From: Bifidobacterium vansinderenii
Lineage (GTDB): Bacteria > Actinomycetota > Actinomycetes > Actinomycetales > Bifidobacteriaceae
Assembly (NCBI RefSeq): GCF_002234915.1
Contig: NZ_NEWD01000007.1
Location: 124,001-188,000, forward strand
DNA length: 64,000 nucleotides
Direction: 5' to 3'
Positions 62,517 through 64,000 of the stretch are shown piece by piece (the stretch's first letter is position 1; each line of letters begins with the position of its first letter). Below the pieces are notes generated by a model. That model was not told the DNA's origin. It saw only the letters and a list, made by a program, of their open reading frames with translations, and ran no database searches. A program made the position numbers and the translations under genes.

Positions 62517-62611
62517 CGTATGTGCGGTTGTGCGTTCACCGGGCCGGTGATATCGGGCGTGCCGCCCTTGGGACCGGATAGGATGACGGGGCCTTACAAG
62601 ATATGCGGTCC

Positions 62612-62752
62612 CTCCCTCAGTCCGCCTGTGGCGGCCAGCTCCCTCCCTTGGAGGGAGCACGTGCTCCTTATCCTAGAGGGCGCATGCGCTCCTTACCCTC
62701 GTGCTCCCTCCAAGGGAGGGAGCTGTCATGCGCAGCATGACTGAGGGAGGGG
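62612..62752. repeat. Paired REP-like palindromes, CTCCCTCC variant
   Basis: TCCCTCAGTCCGCCTGTGGCGGCCAGCTCCCTCCC... at 62612 and GGGAGGGAGCTGTCATGCGCAGCATGACTGAGGGA ending at 62752 are inverted to each other around GAGGGAGCACGTGCTCC-like inner pairs. This is a third sequence variant with the same tail logic (CTCAGTC). It fills the gap between tRNA-His and xseB. Confidence 0.7.
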
Positions 62753-62817
62753 TCGCACAGGGTATAGGCCGAAACGGTCACGCATTTGGACCTATAACTC
62801 AGAGTGTCGTCTACCTG

Positions 62818-63123
62818 CTACTGCTCCAGATTGCTCTGGGTGCCGGCGGTGGCGCCGGCGCTGGCCTGATCGGCCTGGGCGGCGTCGAGCTGGGCGCGCA
62901 CGTCGTCGAGCAGGGACTGGGCACGGCGGGCAAGGGCCTCGCCCAGCTGCCACTGGCGCATTGAGGCGTCAAGGTCGAGTCCGCCGGCCTCCAGCGCCTG
63001 CACGGCCTGGATGAGCTGATCGCGGGCCTGCTCGTAGCTCAGCGCGTTGATCTTCTCAAGCTCCTCGGCGCTCAGCGAGGGCAGGTTGGAGGTGGACTGG
63101 GCGTTTGCGTTCTGATCGGTCAT
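62818..63123 (-). CDS. xseB: Exodeoxyribonuclease VII small subunit
   Basis: 101 residues. LSYEQARDQLIQAVQALEAGGLDLDASMRQWQLGEALARRAQSLLDDVRAQLD is the XseB helical hairpin with LEAGGLDLDASMRQWQLGEAL. An AAGGAG site sets the start at 63123. Flanking Asn/Ser- and Ala/Gln-rich tails are longer than usual. It follows xseA on the same strand after 176 bp and assembles with it into the nuclease that trims single-stranded DNA ends. Confidence 0.92.
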   Translation of the reverse strand: MTDQNANAQSTSNLPSLSAEELEKINALSYEQARDQLIQAVQALEAGGLDLDASMRQWQLGEALARRAQSLLDDVRAQLDAAQADQASAGATAGTQSNLEQ

Positions 63124-63299
63124 GATGATCTCCTTGGCGGTGCGCCGCATTGTGAACGAGCGGCGCATCTGGTCGTATATCGGATACTGACATATATATA
63201 GGTGTCGCAATCGTGTTGTTTCACGACCACGACAGTGTTTCATGACGTTGTTTCATGCGTCATGTTGTTTCACGGACTGGTCGATGTGCCGGACGGCGC

Positions 63300-64000
63300 C
63301 TACTGCACGGTCGCGCGAATCGATCCATGACGCAGCGTGACGGCAAGCTCGTCGCCGCTCTTCACATCGTCGGCGTCGGTCACCACATGGCCGCTCGTGG
63401 TCTGGATCACCGCGTAGCCGCGGTCGAGCGTGGACTGCGGACTCAACGCGGTCAGCGAGGCGTGCAGCTTCTCCACGGTCAGCGAGGCGTCGTCGACGAT
63501 GCGGCGCATGCCGATATCCAGACGCTGGCGGGCGTCGTCGACGAACCGCTGCGGACGGTCGAGCATCGTCAGCGGCTGTGTCAGGCTCGGACGGTTCGCA
63601 TAGCCCTCGATCAGACGCATCTCGTTGTCCACGCGGGCGCGAATACGGTCGCGCATGCGACGGCGTGCCTCATCCACGATCTGCAGCTGCTCGTTCACGT
63701 CCGGCACGATGCGCTTGGCCGCATCCGTCGGGGTGGACGCGCGCATATCCGCGGCCAGATCGATCAGTGTCCAGTCGTCCTCGTGACCGATGGCCGACAC
63801 GATCGGCGTGACGCACGCGGCCGTGGCACGCACCACGCCCTCGTCGGAGAACCCCATAAGGTCCTCGAAGCTGCCGCCGCCTCGGGCCACGATGATCACA
63901 TCCACGCTCGGATCTGCGTCGAGCCGTTGGATCGCGGCGATCACATCCGGCGGGCAACTGGGTCCCTGCACGTGCGCGTGCACGACGGTGAACTCGATCG
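63300..64000 (-). CDS. xseA: Exodeoxyribonuclease VII large subunit (partial)
   Basis: About 233 C-terminal residues are in the window; the 5' part lies beyond 64000. VDVIIVARGGGSFEDLMGFSDEGVVRA and IVSAIGHEDDWTLIDLAADMRASTPTDAAKRIVPD are the XseA catalytic-core signatures. A coiled RRRMRDRIRARVDNEMRLIEG region and the LDRGYAVIQTTSGHVV C-terminal domain follow. Confidence 0.95.
   Translation of the reverse strand, partial: IEFTVVHAHVQGPSCPPDVIAAIQRLDADPSVDVIIVARGGGSFEDLMGFSDEGVVRATAACVTPIVSAIGHEDDWTLIDLAADMRASTPTDAAKRIVPDVNEQLQIVDEARRRMRDRIRARVDNEMRLIEGYANRPSLTQPLTMLDRPQRFVDDARQRLDIGMRRIVDDASLTVEKLHASLTALSPQSTLDRGYAVIQTTSGHVVTDADDVKSGDELAVTLRHGSIRATVQ

Noticed and set aside
62350-62550. Open frame across tRNA-His
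   Set aside because: It is a chance frame through the tRNA promoter, the tRNA and its terminator.

Overview
The window is high-GC DNA with Shine-Dalgarno-led genes. It carries a serpin, a single-chain purL beside purT, and many short regulator/oxidoreductase pairs. Together with dispersed palindromes built around CTTCCCCTCAAGGGGAAG, this points to a Bifidobacterium chromosome; the genus is inferred and I cannot name a species. No phage, insertion sequence, CRISPR array or replication origin was recognised. The chromosome looks stable, but its intergenic spaces are unusually rich in structured repeats.

Layout. 1-1430: a 14-bp minisatellite, then an orphan metal-binding lipoprotein with dyad operators. 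1.87-6.7 kb (minus): a tightly coupled four-gene operon (VWA plus solute-binding lipoprotein, XpaC-like, membrane-anchored solute-binding-like, TelA-like). 7-21 kb: a MATE exporter followed by a run of transcription factors (MerR, PadR, HxlR, LysR, TetR, HxlR), each beside or divergent from a small redox enzyme, methyltransferase or exporter, usually with a visible dyad in the shared promoter. 21-28 kb: a TetR regulator, a YhgE/ABC-2-type membrane protein and a MacB-like ABC ATPase/FtsX permease pair; near-identical 25-bp dyads precede yhgE and the ABC operon, suggesting one regulon. 28-36.6 kb: an ATPase remnant, GNAT, DedA, two MFS pumps, a DUF4432 aldose-epimerase-like protein behind a LacI-type operator, a quinone-reductase-like flavoprotein, a sugar O-acetyltransferase and a LysR regulator.

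37-41.3 kb (minus) is purF-purM-purD; 49-55.2 kb (minus) is purT, purC, purL. Together they cover PRPP to phosphoribosylamine, GAR, FGAR, FGAM, AIR and the SAICAR step. Between them lie an SOS-controlled Y-family polymerase with a small partner, a PLP aminotransferase, an aldo/keto reductase and a serpin. 55.4-64 kb: a small unknown protein, an endonuclease/exonuclease/phosphatase-fold membrane protein, tRNA-Arg(CCT), an acyl-CoA synthetase, an SPFH protein, a GT4 glycosyltransferase, tRNA-His(GTG), and xseB with a partial xseA.

The most unusual signal is a set of six intergenic elements (17.9, 24.1, 32.9, 46.6, 46.9 and 59.1 kb). Each has two direct copies of a short unit 42 bp apart on the left and two inverted copies 42 bp apart on the right, around a central hairpin in most. 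Unit sequence varies between elements but the 42-bp phase does not. A separate array at 44.96-45.15 kb repeats an inverted pair with an exact 52-bp period. Both look like phased protein-binding or structured-RNA elements.
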